This document shows positions 49,232 to 60,600 of a stretch of 64,000 nucleotides of DNA, piece by piece. How positions within the stretch are numbered: position 1 is the stretch's first letter; each line of letters begins with the position of its first letter. The notes beneath the pieces are model-generated. The model was not told where the DNA came from. It saw only the letters and a list, made by a program, of their open reading frames with translations, and ran no database searches. The stretch is from assembly GCF_011742875.1 (NCBI RefSeq), contig NZ_JAAQTL010000001.1, positions 1,178,001 to 1,242,000 of the forward strand. The letters run 5' to 3'. Origin of the DNA: Luteibacter yeojuensis. GTDB taxonomy: Bacteria; Pseudomonadota; Gammaproteobacteria; Xanthomonadales; Rhodanobacteraceae. Made by a program: the position numbers and the translations under genes.

Positions 49232-50892
49232 ACCGCCTCGCGGACGGGCAGCCGGTCGAGCACCCGCGCGATGCCCTCCTCCGGTACCGCTTCCGAGAAG
49301 AGGTAACCCTGCAGTTCGTCGCAACCGGCATCGCGCAGGAAGACCCGCTGCTGCTCTGTCTCCACGCCCTCGGCGACGACCGAGAGACCCAGCGCCGCGC
49401 CCAGGTTGGACACCGCGCGGACGATCGCGGCGGAATCGTCGGCCATGGGTGCCATCTGCACGAACGAGCGGTCGATCTTCACCTTGTCGACGTCCAGGTC
49501 CTTGAGCAGCGTGAGGCTGGAATAGCCCGTGCCGAAATCGTCCAGCGAGATCCGCACGCCGGCACGTCGGAGGCGCTTCAGCAATCGCACCGTCGCGGCG
49601 TCGGCGTTGACGATCGCGGTCTCGGTGATTTCGAGTTCGAGCCGGCCGGCCGGCATGCCGGACGAAGCCAGCACGTCGAACACGGTGTCGGCGAAGCGGT
49701 CGTCGCGCAGTTGCACGGCACTCACGTTCACCGCCACGAAAAGGCCGTCGAACGGTGCGAGGCGCGAGCACGCGGTACGGAGCACCCATTCCCCGAGACG
49801 CCGTATCAGCCCGGTTTCCTCGGCCACCGCGATGAACTGCACCGGCGGCACCGCACCCAGTTCAGGATGGTGCCAGCGCGCGAGCGCCTCCATGCCCGTC
49901 ACCCTGCCGTCGCTCGCGCTCACCAGCGGCTGGTAATGGCAATCCAGGCCCTCGCCGGAATCGAGGGCTTCGCGCAATGCCGTTTCCACCTCGCGGCGAT
50001 GCGCCAGCGACGAGTCCAATTCATCGGTGTAGACCACATAGCGATTGCGCGCCCGCTTCGCCTCGTACAAGGCGCTGTCGGCCTTGCGGGCCATCTCGCC
50101 TGCCGCCACGGCATCGGCGTCGATGGAAACGACGCCGACCGAGGTCCCGATGAACGCCGTGTGGGTAGGAACGTCGAACGGCAGGTTCGCCAGCACGAGG
50201 ATGCGTTCCGCCAGCCCTTTCACATCCAGCGTTCCGTTGTCTTCGACGAGCAATGCGAACTCGTCGCCGCCGATGCGCGCCACGGTGTCGCCGCCGCGGA
50301 CCAGGGCGCGCAGGCGCGAGCCGAACTGCACCAGCAGTTCGTCGCCGGCATGGTGGCCATAGGTATCGTTGACCCGCTTGAAGCCGTCGAGGTCGAGATA
50401 GAACAGCGCCGACTTGCCGCCTCCGCCCGCCGCGCGGGCGATGGCCGCGTCCAGCTTCCCGAAGAGGGCCGTGCGGTTGGCAAGGCCCGTGAGCGCATCG
50501 TGGCAGGCCAGCCAGCGCACCTGGGCCTCTGACTCGCGCAGCTCGGTGATGTCGGTGACCGAGGCCAGCACATGCGGCTGGCCATTGAGTTCGATGCAGG
50601 TCTTGCGCGTGAGCAGCGTTCGCATGCGTCCATGCAGGTCCGTCACCGCCTCCTCGGTTTCGATCACCTCGTGGCCGCGCAGCACGGTCTCGTCGCCCGC
50701 GGCGAAGCGCGCCGCCTGGTCCGGCGGGAAAAGCTCCTCGTCGCGTTTGCCGATGACGTCGCTGGCGGCGACACCCATGCTCTCGCAACCCATCCGGTTC
50801 ACGAACACCCACCGATGCGACGCGTCGCGCACGAACATCGGGGTGGGCATCAGCTCCAGCACTTTCGACCATGTGGCGAGGTCGTGGATCAC
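49216..50892 (-). CDS. PAS-GGDEF-EAL protein
   Basis: A 558-residue soluble protein. PAS domain (about 10-120: LELMPTPMFVRDASHRWVFVNRMGCE), then GGDEF with intact motif (208-212) and RGGD I-site, then EAL (335-337) with DDFGTGYSSL, KIDRSFV and EGVET. Both domains look catalytically capable; the net activity cannot be predicted. It is 78 bases downstream of the gspK gene in the same direction, so co-transcription is possible. Confidence 0.92.
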   Translation of the reverse strand: MIHDLATWSKVLELMPTPMFVRDASHRWVFVNRMGCESMGVAASDVIGKRDEELFPPDQAARFAAGDETVLRGHEVIETEEAVTDLHGRMRTLLTRKTCIELNGQPHVLASVTDITELRESEAQVRWLACHDALTGLANRTALFGKLDAAIARAAGGGGKSALFYLDLDGFKRVNDTYGHHAGDELLVQFGSRLRALVRGGDTVARIGGDEFALLVEDNGTLDVKGLAERILVLANLPFDVPTHTAFIGTSVGVVSIDADAVAAGEMARKADSALYEAKRARNRYVVYTDELDSSLAHRREVETALREALDSGEGLDCHYQPLVSASDGRVTGMEALARWHHPELGAVPPVQFIAVAEETGLIRRLGEWVLRTACSRLAPFDGLFVAVNVSAVQLRDDRFADTVFDVLASSGMPAGRLELEITETAIVNADAATVRLLKRLRRAGVRISLDDFGTGYSSLTLLKDLDVDKVKIDRSFVQMAPMADDSAAIVRAVSNLGAALGLSVVAEGVETEQQRVFLRDAGCDELQGYLFSEAVPEEGIARVLDRLPVREAVHSEE

Positions 50893-50970
50893 CGGCGTCT
50901 CCCCTGAAGGTTACTCCGCCAATCTGCGACCCTTTCCGTGATGCCCGCGTATGCGTCCCGGGGGACACGC

Positions 50971-51918
50971 CTAGGGCGCGCCCCCGGAGCTCGCCGGGCC
51001 ATCCCGCCATCGCAGCACGGTGTAGAGCGCCTCGCCCGGAACGCGATCCGCACCGGAAAAAGGGAACCTCACCGTCGCTTCGACCGTCGCGCGGCCACCG
51101 TGTCCGTCGTCGGCGTTGGCACGGAACGTCATCGTATTTCCCGGCAGCGCGCCGCCGAGCGCGATGCCACCGGGCAGGTTCGTCAGGGGCGTGCCGGGAG
51201 GAACGCTGTCGCGGGCGCGAACGATCTCCCGCGCGCTGGGCAGGTCGATACCGCGCACCGCGGCCATGGCCAACACGGAAGCGAAGTCGGGTTGTGGCGC
51301 AGGTTGCCCGGACCAGATCGTGATCGCCGGCTCCAGCCTGCTGTACAACTCGTCATCCATGCCGGGCAAGCCCTGGAGTTCTTCGATCGCCGCGAACGCC
51401 GTGTACCTGGCGGAAGGATTGCCGGCGCTGGCCACGACCGGCGACACGCCATCGACCGCTGCCGCGCCCATGGTGGGACCGCGCCATTCCAGTATGCGGC
51501 GGGTCAGCTGGTCGGCCCGGTCGACCCGACAGCCCGCTGCCACGAACAGCGCCTTCAGCGCGCGCGGCTCGGCGCTGTTGATATCGACCTTGCCGCTTTC
51601 GTCGAGCATGGCCACGGCGACATGCACGCGATCGAACACGAACGCCAGCGACCGGCCATCGCCGGGCAGGCTTCCGTCCCGTGGCGACGCGTCGCCCATC
51701 TGCACCCGCATGATCTGTTGGCGGCGCGCCTGGGCCACGACGATGGCCCGCATGATCGCGGCCTCGGCCGCATAGCGTGCGCGCTGCTGGCCGAGCGTGT
51801 AACGCGTCTGCAAGGCTTCGACACGCGCGATGCCGGCGAATCCGCCCACGAGGATGGCAAGCAGGGTACACGCCCACAGGACGACGAGCAGCGCGACGCC
51901 CCGCTGCACCCGCCTCAT
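50971..51918 (-). CDS. gspK: Type II secretion minor pseudopilin GspK
   Basis: A 315-residue protein with prepilin-like start RGVALLVVLWACTLLAILVGGFAGIARVEALQTRYT and the large extracellular domain of GspK (VDINSAEPRALKALF, LPGMDDELYSRLEPAITIWSG). GspK caps the pseudopilus tip. The ATG at 51918 overlaps gspJ (ATGA); the open frame to 52086 is not protein-like. The GspK-type substitution of the Glu+5 is not obvious here: the residue after the cleavage Gly differs from the usual Phe/Met. Confidence 0.9.
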   Translation of the reverse strand: MRRVQRGVALLVVLWACTLLAILVGGFAGIARVEALQTRYTLGQQRARYAAEAAIMRAIVVAQARRQQIMRVQMGDASPRDGSLPGDGRSLAFVFDRVHVAVAMLDESGKVDINSAEPRALKALFVAAGCRVDRADQLTRRILEWRGPTMGAAAVDGVSPVVASAGNPSARYTAFAAIEELQGLPGMDDELYSRLEPAITIWSGQPAPQPDFASVLAMAAVRGIDLPSAREIVRARDSVPPGTPLTNLPGGIALGGALPGNTMTFRANADDGHGGRATVEATVRFPFSGADRVPGEALYTVLRWRDGPASSGGAP

Positions 51919-52562
51919 CGCACGAAGTCCGGCAGGCGGCGGGCGGCGCTGCGTACGTCGGTCGCGTCGGGATCCTGTCTCGGCGCCACGATCAGTGCGG
52001 GCCATGCATCGCCCCCTTCTTCCGGGACCACGGTGATCTCCACGGCACCCGGCAGGACCATGGGCTCGCCCCATCGATCCTGCCATGCCGACGAGCCGCG
52101 GCGCGAGTAACGCAGGCGTATCGAGCTTACGTGGGGCAACAGGATGTCTTGCGCGCCATCGACGACCTTCGCCTGGCTACCCGGTAACGGCGACAGGCGC
52201 GCCTCCAGCGCCCTGTCTTCCTCACCGTCCTTGCCTAACCCGATCTCGATGACCTGTGGCCCCAGCTTTCCCAGGTATCCGGGCAATGTGGAGACGAAAC
52301 GTACATGCGACGCATCGCCCTCGAAAACGACGGGCGTGTTTCCGTCGAGTACTTTCCATGGCAACGCCGTGGCCGACGACAATTGCCGGCGCAGGAACTC
52401 GCGCGCGGCGCGCACCTCGTCGATCCGTGCGATGAGCGAGGAACCATGGCCGACGCTCAGCGTCGTGGAGCGCACGCCCGAATAGACGCCAAGCAGCAGG
52501 AGGGCCAGCAAGGCCAGGGCGGCAAGTACTTCCATGAGACTGAAGCCGTGCGTGGCTTTCAT
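51915..52562 (-). CDS. gspJ: Type II secretion minor pseudopilin GspJ
   Basis: A 215-residue pseudopilin. Prepilin peptidase site G|FSLMEVLAALALLALLLLGVYSGV with Glu at +5, then an extended beta domain. The ATG at 52562 overlaps the gspI stop, and the gene overlaps gspK at its 3' end. The three form one translationally coupled unit. Confidence 0.9.
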   Translation of the reverse strand: MKATHGFSLMEVLAALALLALLLLGVYSGVRSTTLSVGHGSSLIARIDEVRAAREFLRRQLSSATALPWKVLDGNTPVVFEGDASHVRFVSTLPGYLGKLGPQVIEIGLGKDGEEDRALEARLSPLPGSQAKVVDGAQDILLPHVSSIRLRYSRRGSSAWQDRWGEPMVLPGAVEITVVPEEGGDAWPALIVAPRQDPDATDVRSAARRLPDFVR

Positions 52563-52996
52563 GGACCGGCTACCGATGTCGTCGATGCCGGCCTGGGTTC
52601 GTCCTGCACGCGCAACGTCGCGAAGTGCGCGACGCGTGCGGCGCCTCCGCCGCGCCAGGCGATATCCAGGTCGATGCGATAGACATGCAGGTCCGGCGCC
52701 TGGCCCGGAAGAGGATCCTGGGCGGTCACGACGGTCCGCCATCGATACCGTGCATCGTATGCGCCTGTCGCGGTTCCTTCGCGGAGCGGTTCGCGGTGTC
52801 CCATGGCGTCCATCGTCGTGTCGGCCAGCATCGCGATCCGATTCAGTTCCCTTGCGTGTCCCGTCAGCCCGGTCGCGGCTCCCGCGACGTGCATCACGGC
52901 GCCGAATGCCAATGCCAGCAGGAGGATCGCGGCGATCGTCTCGAGCAGGCTGAAACCTGCCGCCATGTGCCGGCGAATGTTCCTTGATCGGGCCAT
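52559..52996 (-). CDS. gspI: Type II secretion minor pseudopilin GspI
   Basis: A 145-residue pseudopilin with cleavage motif G|FSLLETIAAILLLALAFGAV (Glu at +5). GspI initiates the I-J-K tip complex in known systems. No ribosome binding site is strong. A terminator lies upstream between it and the PstS-like gene, so it needs its own promoter. No other gsp gene (C-H, L, M) is in the window. Confidence 0.88.
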   Translation of the reverse strand: MARSRNIRRHMAAGFSLLETIAAILLLALAFGAVMHVAGAATGLTGHARELNRIAMLADTTMDAMGHREPLREGTATGAYDARYRWRTVVTAQDPLPGQAPDLHVYRIDLDIAWRGGGAARVAHFATLRVQDEPRPASTTSVAGP

Positions 52997-53056
52997 GAGC
53001 GGAGGCTTGCACCCCTTTGTTTCAATCGCGCGTCGGCGGGCGATCGGCGACTAAAG

Positions 53057-53087
53057 GAGAAAAAAGGAGCGGGCTGGCGCCCGCCCC
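53057..53087 (-). terminator. Rho-independent terminator of the PstS-like gene
   Basis: GCGGGC (53069-53074) and GCCCGC (53079-53084) with a TGGC loop, extended by G-C pairs outside one mismatch, followed on the minus strand by six T (53065-53060). It lies 32 bases past the stop, separating the PstS-like transcript from gspI-J-K. Confidence 0.85.
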
Positions 53088-53119
53088 TTCACCCGTCCTT
53101 CGTGGACGTCGAGCGCCGA

Positions 53120-54421
53120 TCAGTCGATGAGGCAGCTATCGACCTTGGCCTGGGTCAGGCCGGCGTTCAACCAGGCGTAACCCGTGGTGGCGCGACCGAT
53201 CTTGGTCACCGAGTTGCGGAAGGTCGCATTGGTGTTGTACGGCGAACCGAGGAGGCCACGGGCGGCCGCCAGGTTGGAACCGTTGCCGTGCTCGTTGCCG
53301 AGCAGGTTGGTGATCGCGATGATCGGATAACCGGACGACGGATTGGCGTAGCTCTCCGGATCCACCAGACCGACACAGGTGCCGGTGTCCGGCAGGCTGA
53401 CCAGGATCGGACGGCCGGTGGTCGGATCCGGGTTATCGGCGATGGCCTTGTCGAAGGTCACCGAAACCGTCACCGCCGTCGGGCCGAAGCCGGTGAGCGG
53501 GTTGATGGTCGTGCCGGAGGTGTTCGTCACCGAGGCCATCTTGACGCCGCCCACGACACCGTTGGCGACTTCGGCGTAACCGATCGAACCGTCCGCCGGA
53601 GCACCCGAGGCGGTGCCGGCGACGACGGCGATCACGCCCGCGTTGCCGCTGCCGCCGAACGAGCTGGCGTACGACGAGAAGTACGACGCAGCGCCCGTGC
53701 CGTAGCCCTGGAGGGTCTTGAAGCTGGTGGCCGGGTGCGCGGCAACGCTCGGGCAAACCTTGCTGAGGTGGTTGAGGAACGAGAACGACGTGCCGCTGTT
53801 GTCGCTGCGGAAGGCGATGTTGATCGCGCCGCTCTGGGACGAGATGGCGCTCCAGTCGGTGATCTGGCCGGAGAAGATGCCGCAGATCTGGTCTTCGGTC
53901 AGCGTCAGCGTGTTCACGCCCGACTTCTTGAAGACGATGCCGACGGCACCGGCGATCGACGGCAGCTGGGTCGGCAGGTTACCGCTGTGACCGGTCTTGT
54001 AGTTGTTGTATTCCGTCAACGAGAACGGAGCGTCCGAACCGGCAAAGTCCGCCTGGACAACGCTCGTGGCGGGACCGAAGCCCGTCGTGTTCGGCGGATT
54101 GGCGGCGCCGCAGGTAGCGTTCACCTGGAAGTTCGACGCATCGTTGCCGGCGAGGATCTTCTTGCCGCCGCCACTGCCCGTCGGGCAATAGCTGACGGAG
54201 ACACCGGAAGTGGAGGCGATGTACTGGCCAAACAGCGAACCCGCGGCCATGGTGGTGATCGGCGTCAGCGCCGACGGAAAGGTCGCGCTACCCGTGTAAC
54301 CGACGGCCGGAAGCGTGGCGCCACCGGCAACGAGAGTGACGGCGCCAGCGGCAGACGCGACACACATCAGGATAGCGCCGGCAATCAACTTCATGCGCAC
54401 AGTGCCCTTCGAGAACAGCAT
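53120..54421 (-). CDS. PstS-like phosphate-binding family secreted protein
   Basis: A 433-residue protein with signal peptide (KLIAGAILMCVASAAGA) and then TLVAGGATLPAVGYTG, the opening of PstS-type binding proteins. Other family-like segments are SSVVQADFAGSDAPFS-like VQADFAGSDAPFSLTEY, GQITDWSAI and SDNSGTSFSFLNHLSKV. It lies apart from any pstCAB genes and next to T2SS pseudopilins and a giant exoprotein, so it may be an extracellular binding or DING-like protein rather than the Pst receptor. ATG 54421 has GGGG 7 bases upstream; ATG 54394 also fits. Confidence 0.85.
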   Translation of the reverse strand: MLFSKGTVRMKLIAGAILMCVASAAGAVTLVAGGATLPAVGYTGSATFPSALTPITTMAAGSLFGQYIASTSGVSVSYCPTGSGGGKKILAGNDASNFQVNATCGAANPPNTTGFGPATSVVQADFAGSDAPFSLTEYNNYKTGHSGNLPTQLPSIAGAVGIVFKKSGVNTLTLTEDQICGIFSGQITDWSAISSQSGAINIAFRSDNSGTSFSFLNHLSKVCPSVAAHPATSFKTLQGYGTGAASYFSSYASSFGGSGNAGVIAVVAGTASGAPADGSIGYAEVANGVVGGVKMASVTNTSGTTINPLTGFGPTAVTVSVTFDKAIADNPDPTTGRPILVSLPDTGTCVGLVDPESYANPSSGYPIIAITNLLGNEHGNGSNLAAARGLLGSPYNTNATFRNSVTKIGRATTGYAWLNAGLTQAKVDSCLID

Positions 54422-54597
54422 GATGTTACCCCTTTGCATAGAAGCCCCCCGAGTGGAGGCCTTGCAAGGTTCGTCGATGGTCGTTACCCCATCGTGCCAT
54501 TGCGATGTCGACGATTATGATGACTTGGTGATTTCGGCAAGTTGAAACCGGGTCCGCATCGCGCTTGCATGGAACCTTCATATCGCCTGTCATGAAA
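54422..54597. other. Region upstream of the PstS-like gene
   Basis: About 175 bases with no gene. On the minus strand CATAAT could be a -10 box about 115 bases upstream of the start with a weak TTGCCG -35. A single CTGTCAT half-site (54588-54594, plus strand) resembles half a Pho box, but a second half was not found in the right phase. Confidence 0.35.
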
Positions 54598-54628
54598 GGC
54601 GAAGGGAGGGCCATCCCCTCTCTTCGCC
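54598..54628 (-). terminator. Hairpin after the giant exoprotein gene
   Basis: GGCGAAG...GGAGGG pairs with CCCCTC...CTTCGCC around a CCAT loop, giving a stable interrupted stem 16 bases past the stop. On the minus strand only three T follow, so termination may be partial; read-through would carry into the PstS-like gene. Confidence 0.55.
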
Positions 54629-54644
54629 TTCCTGCCCGCAAGGC

Positions 54645-57600
54645 TCACATCCGGCGAAGTGCCTTCCTCTCCGCGTCGGTCAGCTGCCTGCTCGCATCGC
54701 CGGGACCAAGGACGCGTATCGGCGAAGAACCGTCGTAGCCTGCCGCGGGGGAGGCGCTCGACGTGGTGTCGCCGTCGCGCAGTACGCGCACCGAAATCTC
54801 CGAGGGCAGCCTGTCGCGTGCATCGGCCTGTTGCTTGCGGGCGACGTCTTCGGCCGCCTGCGATGCAGCTGTCGCTGCGGCGCTGGCGGCGTTCAGGGCA
54901 CCGACGTTGACGGCGGCCGTCACCGGCACGCCGATCGCCTCGCCCTTGACCTGGATATTGTCGGCGTTGGCGACGCGTGCCGCGGCGATGACGAGGTTGC
55001 CCGCGACACGAATACCCGCGTCCCCCGCGTCCACCGTGCCGCGTGGTGCGATGAGGTAGGCGTTGCCCGCCGCCGCCCCTTCGACCGTCTGCAAGGTGGC
55101 GATGCCGGCGCCGCTCACCTGGCCGCGGGCGTCGACGCGGCACCACGCATCCACGTCGCAAAGGAACGTCGGCGGCGGAATCTCGCTGCTGGTCTTCGCC
55201 CCCTGGCCCGCATTGATGTCGCCGTTGGAACTCCAGATCGTGACATCGCCACCCTGCTCCGTAAACACACGGCTTTGCGCCAGCAGCAGGCTTCGGTCGG
55301 CGAAGACGTTGACGTTGCCTTGTTCCAGCGTAAGCAAGCCCATGGAGTTGGGGCCGGCCACCACCCTGCCCTGGCTATTGACAAACTTCGACGGCGCCGA
55401 CGTACTGCCGATCAGCGCCTGCCCACCCGGGCCCAATAAGGTCACATCACCGCCCTGCTGGGTCTGGATCGTCGAACTGCGGATGTCGAGGTCGCCGGTG
55501 CCCACCGTGGCCGCCGCACCGTTGAGCCCTCCCTGCCCCGTGCCGTTGGATGTATAGCCCCACGCCGCCGGGAACAGGTTTGCCAGGGCTTCATAGCCGC
55601 GCGCGTACTGGCCGGCATACGGACTCGACGCATCCTGGTAGTCCGTGCCGACCTGCGCCAGCAGCTTGAACAGCACCTTCTCGGCGAAAAGGCGCTGAAC
55701 GATGTCCGGCTCCTTGTCGAACAGGTCGCGTGCCTGTTCCGGCGTCAGGGCCACCGCCACCTCGTCGCCGAGATGTCCGGTGGCCGTGGCCTTGCCGGCA
55801 ATGCGCTGCTGCATGAACTGGACGAGGTCGGGCATCAGGCCGGGCAGGCCATCGGTGCCGTCGAGGTAGTGCGCGATGAAGCCTGCCGTGTTTACTCCCG
55901 GCGCGATGCCGAAATTCACCAGGATGTCCGCGCTTTCGTGAGGCAGATAGGGGTTATAGAAGTTGCCGACGGCCTGGATGCCTGTAGGCGTCGCATTCAA
56001 GCTGGGATCCCTCGGCTTTAGCGTCAGGTCCGCCTGACTCACAAACGGACCGACGTCGCGCCCCGCGTCAACCACGAAAGTTCCCGGTCCACCTACCAGC
56101 AATGCAGGAACCTTGTTGCTCCACCACGAATACAGCCCGGAGACATTGGCGGCATTGGGATAGGCCGTATCGTAGATGTCCCGCCCAGCCGACACACGTG
56201 TGATGTCCGACGCGCGCGTGTGCTGGCCTATCAGCGACAGATTCACGATATCGCGACCGGCCCGGATATCGGCTTGTTTCGACGGAAGCAGCACCAACGC
56301 ATTCCAGGTGATGCCACTTGCATCCGTCAAACCACTGGTGATGTCGCCATCGGCTGCGTAGATCCGTACGGGCGTCGTGTCGTCGGCATGCAATGCGTCC
56401 GGCTCATGGAACGAGGCATTGGTCGCCGCCGATTTTTCATCCGCGCCCAGCCAGTTGCCGCCAGACATCAAGGGCTTGAGGGGCGACGGCATATCGTTCG
56501 GGGACGAATCGATCAGACCGAAAAACCTGCTCGTGAGCAGGACATTGGATGCGGTGAGTCCGATACTGTCGGCCGCGAGCAGGGTCAGGTTACCCTCAGG
56601 TGAGGGAAACAGCTGTCCATTCGTACGGATATCGATACTCCCGCCCATCGCCGCCAACGCGATGTTCGCCGCTAGCAACACGCCGGCACCGGTGTCGCCG
56701 GCACCCGTGTCGAAGGCACCGCCGAAGACCCGCCCTGGGGCCAGCAGACTGCCGAACACGACATCGCCGGCCACCGACGCCGCGTCGAAGGAGGACGCCG
56801 TCGAATATCCCTGGCTGTCCGGATGGCCCGCCGGCGACAGGACGCCATAGTACGAAGGATCGTAGACGCCGCCGATGTCGGCGCCCTGCCGTGCGCTCAC
56901 CGTGGCCTGCGTATCCTGTAAGCCGAATAGCGTCGACACCGGCGTCGTGACGTCGCCGCCCGCGGACCCCGACGACACGCCCGTATCGACGTTCGCCAGC
57001 GACGGCGATACCGCGATGGCGCCATCGGCGCGCACGTCCATCGTCCCCTTGGCGACAAAGTAGGTACCGCTCAGGATGTCGCCGCCGGCGTGCACGGACA
57101 GGTCGCCACCTCCGACGGTCGCGATCGACTTTCCGTCGGTGTTCTTGTACCAGGTGGTCGGCAACGAGACGGACAGTTCGCTGATATCGCCGCCCGCGTC
57201 GACGTCCACGTTACCTCCGACGCTCATCACGCCCTGGCGGAAATTGGCGAAATCGATGGACGAACGCGACCCATCGGCGGCATTGCCGACCTGCATCCAT
57301 TGCCACCAGTACTGCGCTACCGACGTACCCGGGTTGGATTTGGTCTGCGAGCCGTCGGCATCGACGACGCCCTGGATAGCCGTGATGTCGCCGCCGGCAT
57401 GCAGGTGGATGTCGCCCGCATGATCCGGATTGACCAGGCCGTTCACCAACATATCCGGCTGGTTGTCGTACTTGCCGGAGAGGTCTTCCGCGGGTCGCAG
57501 GACGTCGCTTTCCGTACCCGCCGTCGTACCCTCGGCCGGCGCGCCGGCCGTGTAGATCGTGGCCGGTGCCGCCGCGTCCAGCCATTGGATATCGCCGGCG

Positions 57601-60600
57601 GAGACCATGTCGATGTCGCCCGTTCCCGTGCGGATCGTCGTCGGCATATACAGCGTCTTGCCGGAGAACGGGCCATTCGGCGTGACGATGGTGGGATCGG
57701 TCACGGTGTCCTTGACCGCGAAATGGCCGTCCAGGCGCACATTCGCGGCGGATGCCGCCAACGTGGAAAGCGGATCGGCTGCGCCAGTATCGGCGCCCGC
57801 CACAAAGCGGTACGACGTGCTCGGACCACCCAGCAGGGTGGCCGAAGCGAGCGATGCGGCATTGCCGTAGGACGGCATGTTGGACGGCGAATTGTTCGCC
57901 GCGGGTTTGCCATACGAAACGGCCGGCGGCGGCGTTGCGTCAGCTTGTTCGCGCGGCGCAAAGGGCGCGTAGAACAACTGGCTGTTCAGTCCATCGCCGA
58001 TGAACTGCGCGAGATTGTAGTAATCGAAGTGGCCGCTGATGTATCGGGTGTAGTCGCGTGACCAGTCCGAATAATCGCTGGCGATGGGCAACAGGATCGG
58101 CGACGGCGTTTCACCCGTGGGCACGAACAGCGGGAAGGTATTGCCCAGCCAGTCGGCGTAGGCGTTGGCATAGTCGTCGTAGGTGGCGAAGCTCGCGGGC
58201 TGCGGAGCCTGCTGGGTGGTCGGGTTGTAGGTCAGGAACCCAAGGCTGTTCTGCGCCACGAAGGTCGTGGACCAGCCGAAGTTGGTCTCGTTGTCGCCGA
58301 ACTCGACGATGTACTTCTGGTAATTGTTGTAATAATCGTCGGTCTGCTTCTGAAGCGGCGCAGTCAGGGGCTGGTAATACGGGTCCTTGGTGATATCGGC
58401 CGTGCCGCCGCCGGGTGTCTTGAATTCGCCCGGATCGCCGGAAGCCAGGTTGATCGTGCCGTTCCACGCACCGTTGGCATCGAGGAACAACTGGGCTTTC
58501 TGGTAGGCCGTGAGCGCGGCGGTGTAAAGCGGATTGACCGGATTGACCGGGTTCGATTCCCTGGGCGCGAAAGGCGCGTAGAACAACTGGCTGTTCAATC
58601 CATCGCCGATGAACTGGGCGAGATTGTAATAATCGAAGTGGCCACTGATATATCGGGTGTAGTCGCGCGACCAGGCCGAATAATCGCTGGCGATGGGCAA
58701 CAGGATCGGTGAAGGCGTCTCGCCCGCCGGCACGAACAGCGGGAAGGTGTTGGCCAGCCAGTCGGCGTAGGCGCTGACATAGTCGTCATAGGTGGCGAAG
58801 CTTGCGGGTTGCGGAGCCTGCTGGGTGGTCGGATGGTAGGCCAGGAAGCCGAGGGCGTTTTGCGAGACAAAGAGCGAAGACCAGCCGAAGTTGGTGTTGT
58901 TGTCGCCAAACTCGGTGATGTATTGCTGGTAGTTCACATAGTAATCGTCGTCCTGGCCCTTGGACGGTGCGGTCAGTGGCTGGTAGTACGGATCCTTGCT
59001 GATGTCGGCCGTGCCGCCGCCGGGTGTCTTGAATTCGCCGGGGTCGCCATCGGCCAGGTTGATCGTTCCGTTCCAGGCATTGTTCGCATCCAGGAAAGCC
59101 TGGGCGGCCTGGTACTCCGCCAGCGCGGCGTCGTACTGCGGATCGTCTGGGGCATCGCTGGGAGGGTCGTTGAGCTGGGCGCCGTCGTTCGACTGGTAGA
59201 AGCCGTCCGTGATGCTGGCCTTGAGATCGAGATTCCCGCCGGCGCGCACCGTCAGGATCGGCGCCTCGCCGTTGTAGCGGTAGGCAAGCTGTGGCTTGCC
59301 ATCGGCACCGGTCACGCCTGCGCCGAGGTTCCAGTGGGTGACGACCTCGATATCGCCGTCGTTGCCACCGTCGACCGGATTGCGCAGTTCGATACCCGGA
59401 CGCACGTGGACATTGGCGATGCCGGCGAAGCGGTCGCCGAAGGTGAAGCCGGGCTGCTGCACGAAGCCCATCAGCGTGCCGGGCCCGTGCGTGGGATCGC
59501 CGTCGCGGTAGCCATAGAAGCCCGCGTGATCGAGGTTGATCGCATCGGGTGTGAAATAGTACTGGTCCAGGTAATCCGCCTGCTGGGCGGCATCGGTCGG
59601 CGGCGGCAGGACATTGCCCTTGCCGTCGGTCCAGGTGCCCGCCACCATCGTTACGCCATCCTTTTCGAACCAGCCGGCCGGATCGATCACCCCGTCGAAG
59701 TACTGCTGGTTGCTGGTGCCGTCCTTCGTGCTCCACACGGCAAACGGCTCGACGGTGACGTCGCGTGCGCCTGTGATCGACCCCGGGTTGTCGATCGTCA
59801 CCGGCACATCGCCATCCGCGAGCAAGGGTGCGCGGATACTGAGCTTGCCACCGGCAAAGGCGGTATTCGCGCCGCCGGAAACATCGATCCGCGCGCCCGC
59901 GCCCACGTGAACGTAACCGGCATCCGCGCGATCGACTTCTTCGTAACCGTAAGTCGGATCGGTGCCGCCGTTGCCCGTGCCCGTCGTGCCCAGCAGCACG
60001 TCGCCGCCACGCTGCTCGGGCGTGGTCACGTGGGCATCCAGCGTGCCGTTTATGTCGACGCCCTGGCGTGCCCACACCTCGATACGGCTGCCCGCCGGCG
60101 AGCTGGCATCCACGGTGCCGTCGATACGCGCCTTGCCGCCATTGGCGTAGAGGTAGACCTTGTTCGCGGTCAACGTATGACCTGCCGACAGGGCCAGGTC
60201 GCCCTCCCCGCTGGTGATATCCACCAGGCCTGTCGAGCCGCTGGCAGCGACACGTCCGGCCAAGGTATCGAGATCGAGCGCACCGCCGGTTCCGATGGTG
60301 AAGTAACCGCCCCGATAGCCGTCTGCCGCATGACCGTCATAGCTGCCGCCCAAGGACAGCGCGCCGCCCGCGACGGCCTTGAACGAACCGGCATCGCCGG
60401 CTTCCGCGGCACCGCCGTAGCGCACATTGGCGCCATCGTCGATGGCGATATCGCCGATCGCGCTCAACACGAGGTTACCGCCCGGCGCGTACGCCGCCGT
60501 GTCGAAGAATTGGCGGGTCACGCCACCGACATCGAGCGTCGCGCCGGCATCCACGCGGATACCGCCCTGCGTCGCATCGAGGGTGAGGCCGCCCGCGGCG

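Noticed and set aside
54500..54600. Pho box upstream of the PstS-like gene
   Set aside because: Only one CTGTCAT half-site was found, in the plus orientation and close to the terminator hairpin. The AGTCATC-type sequence on the minus strand has no matching second half.
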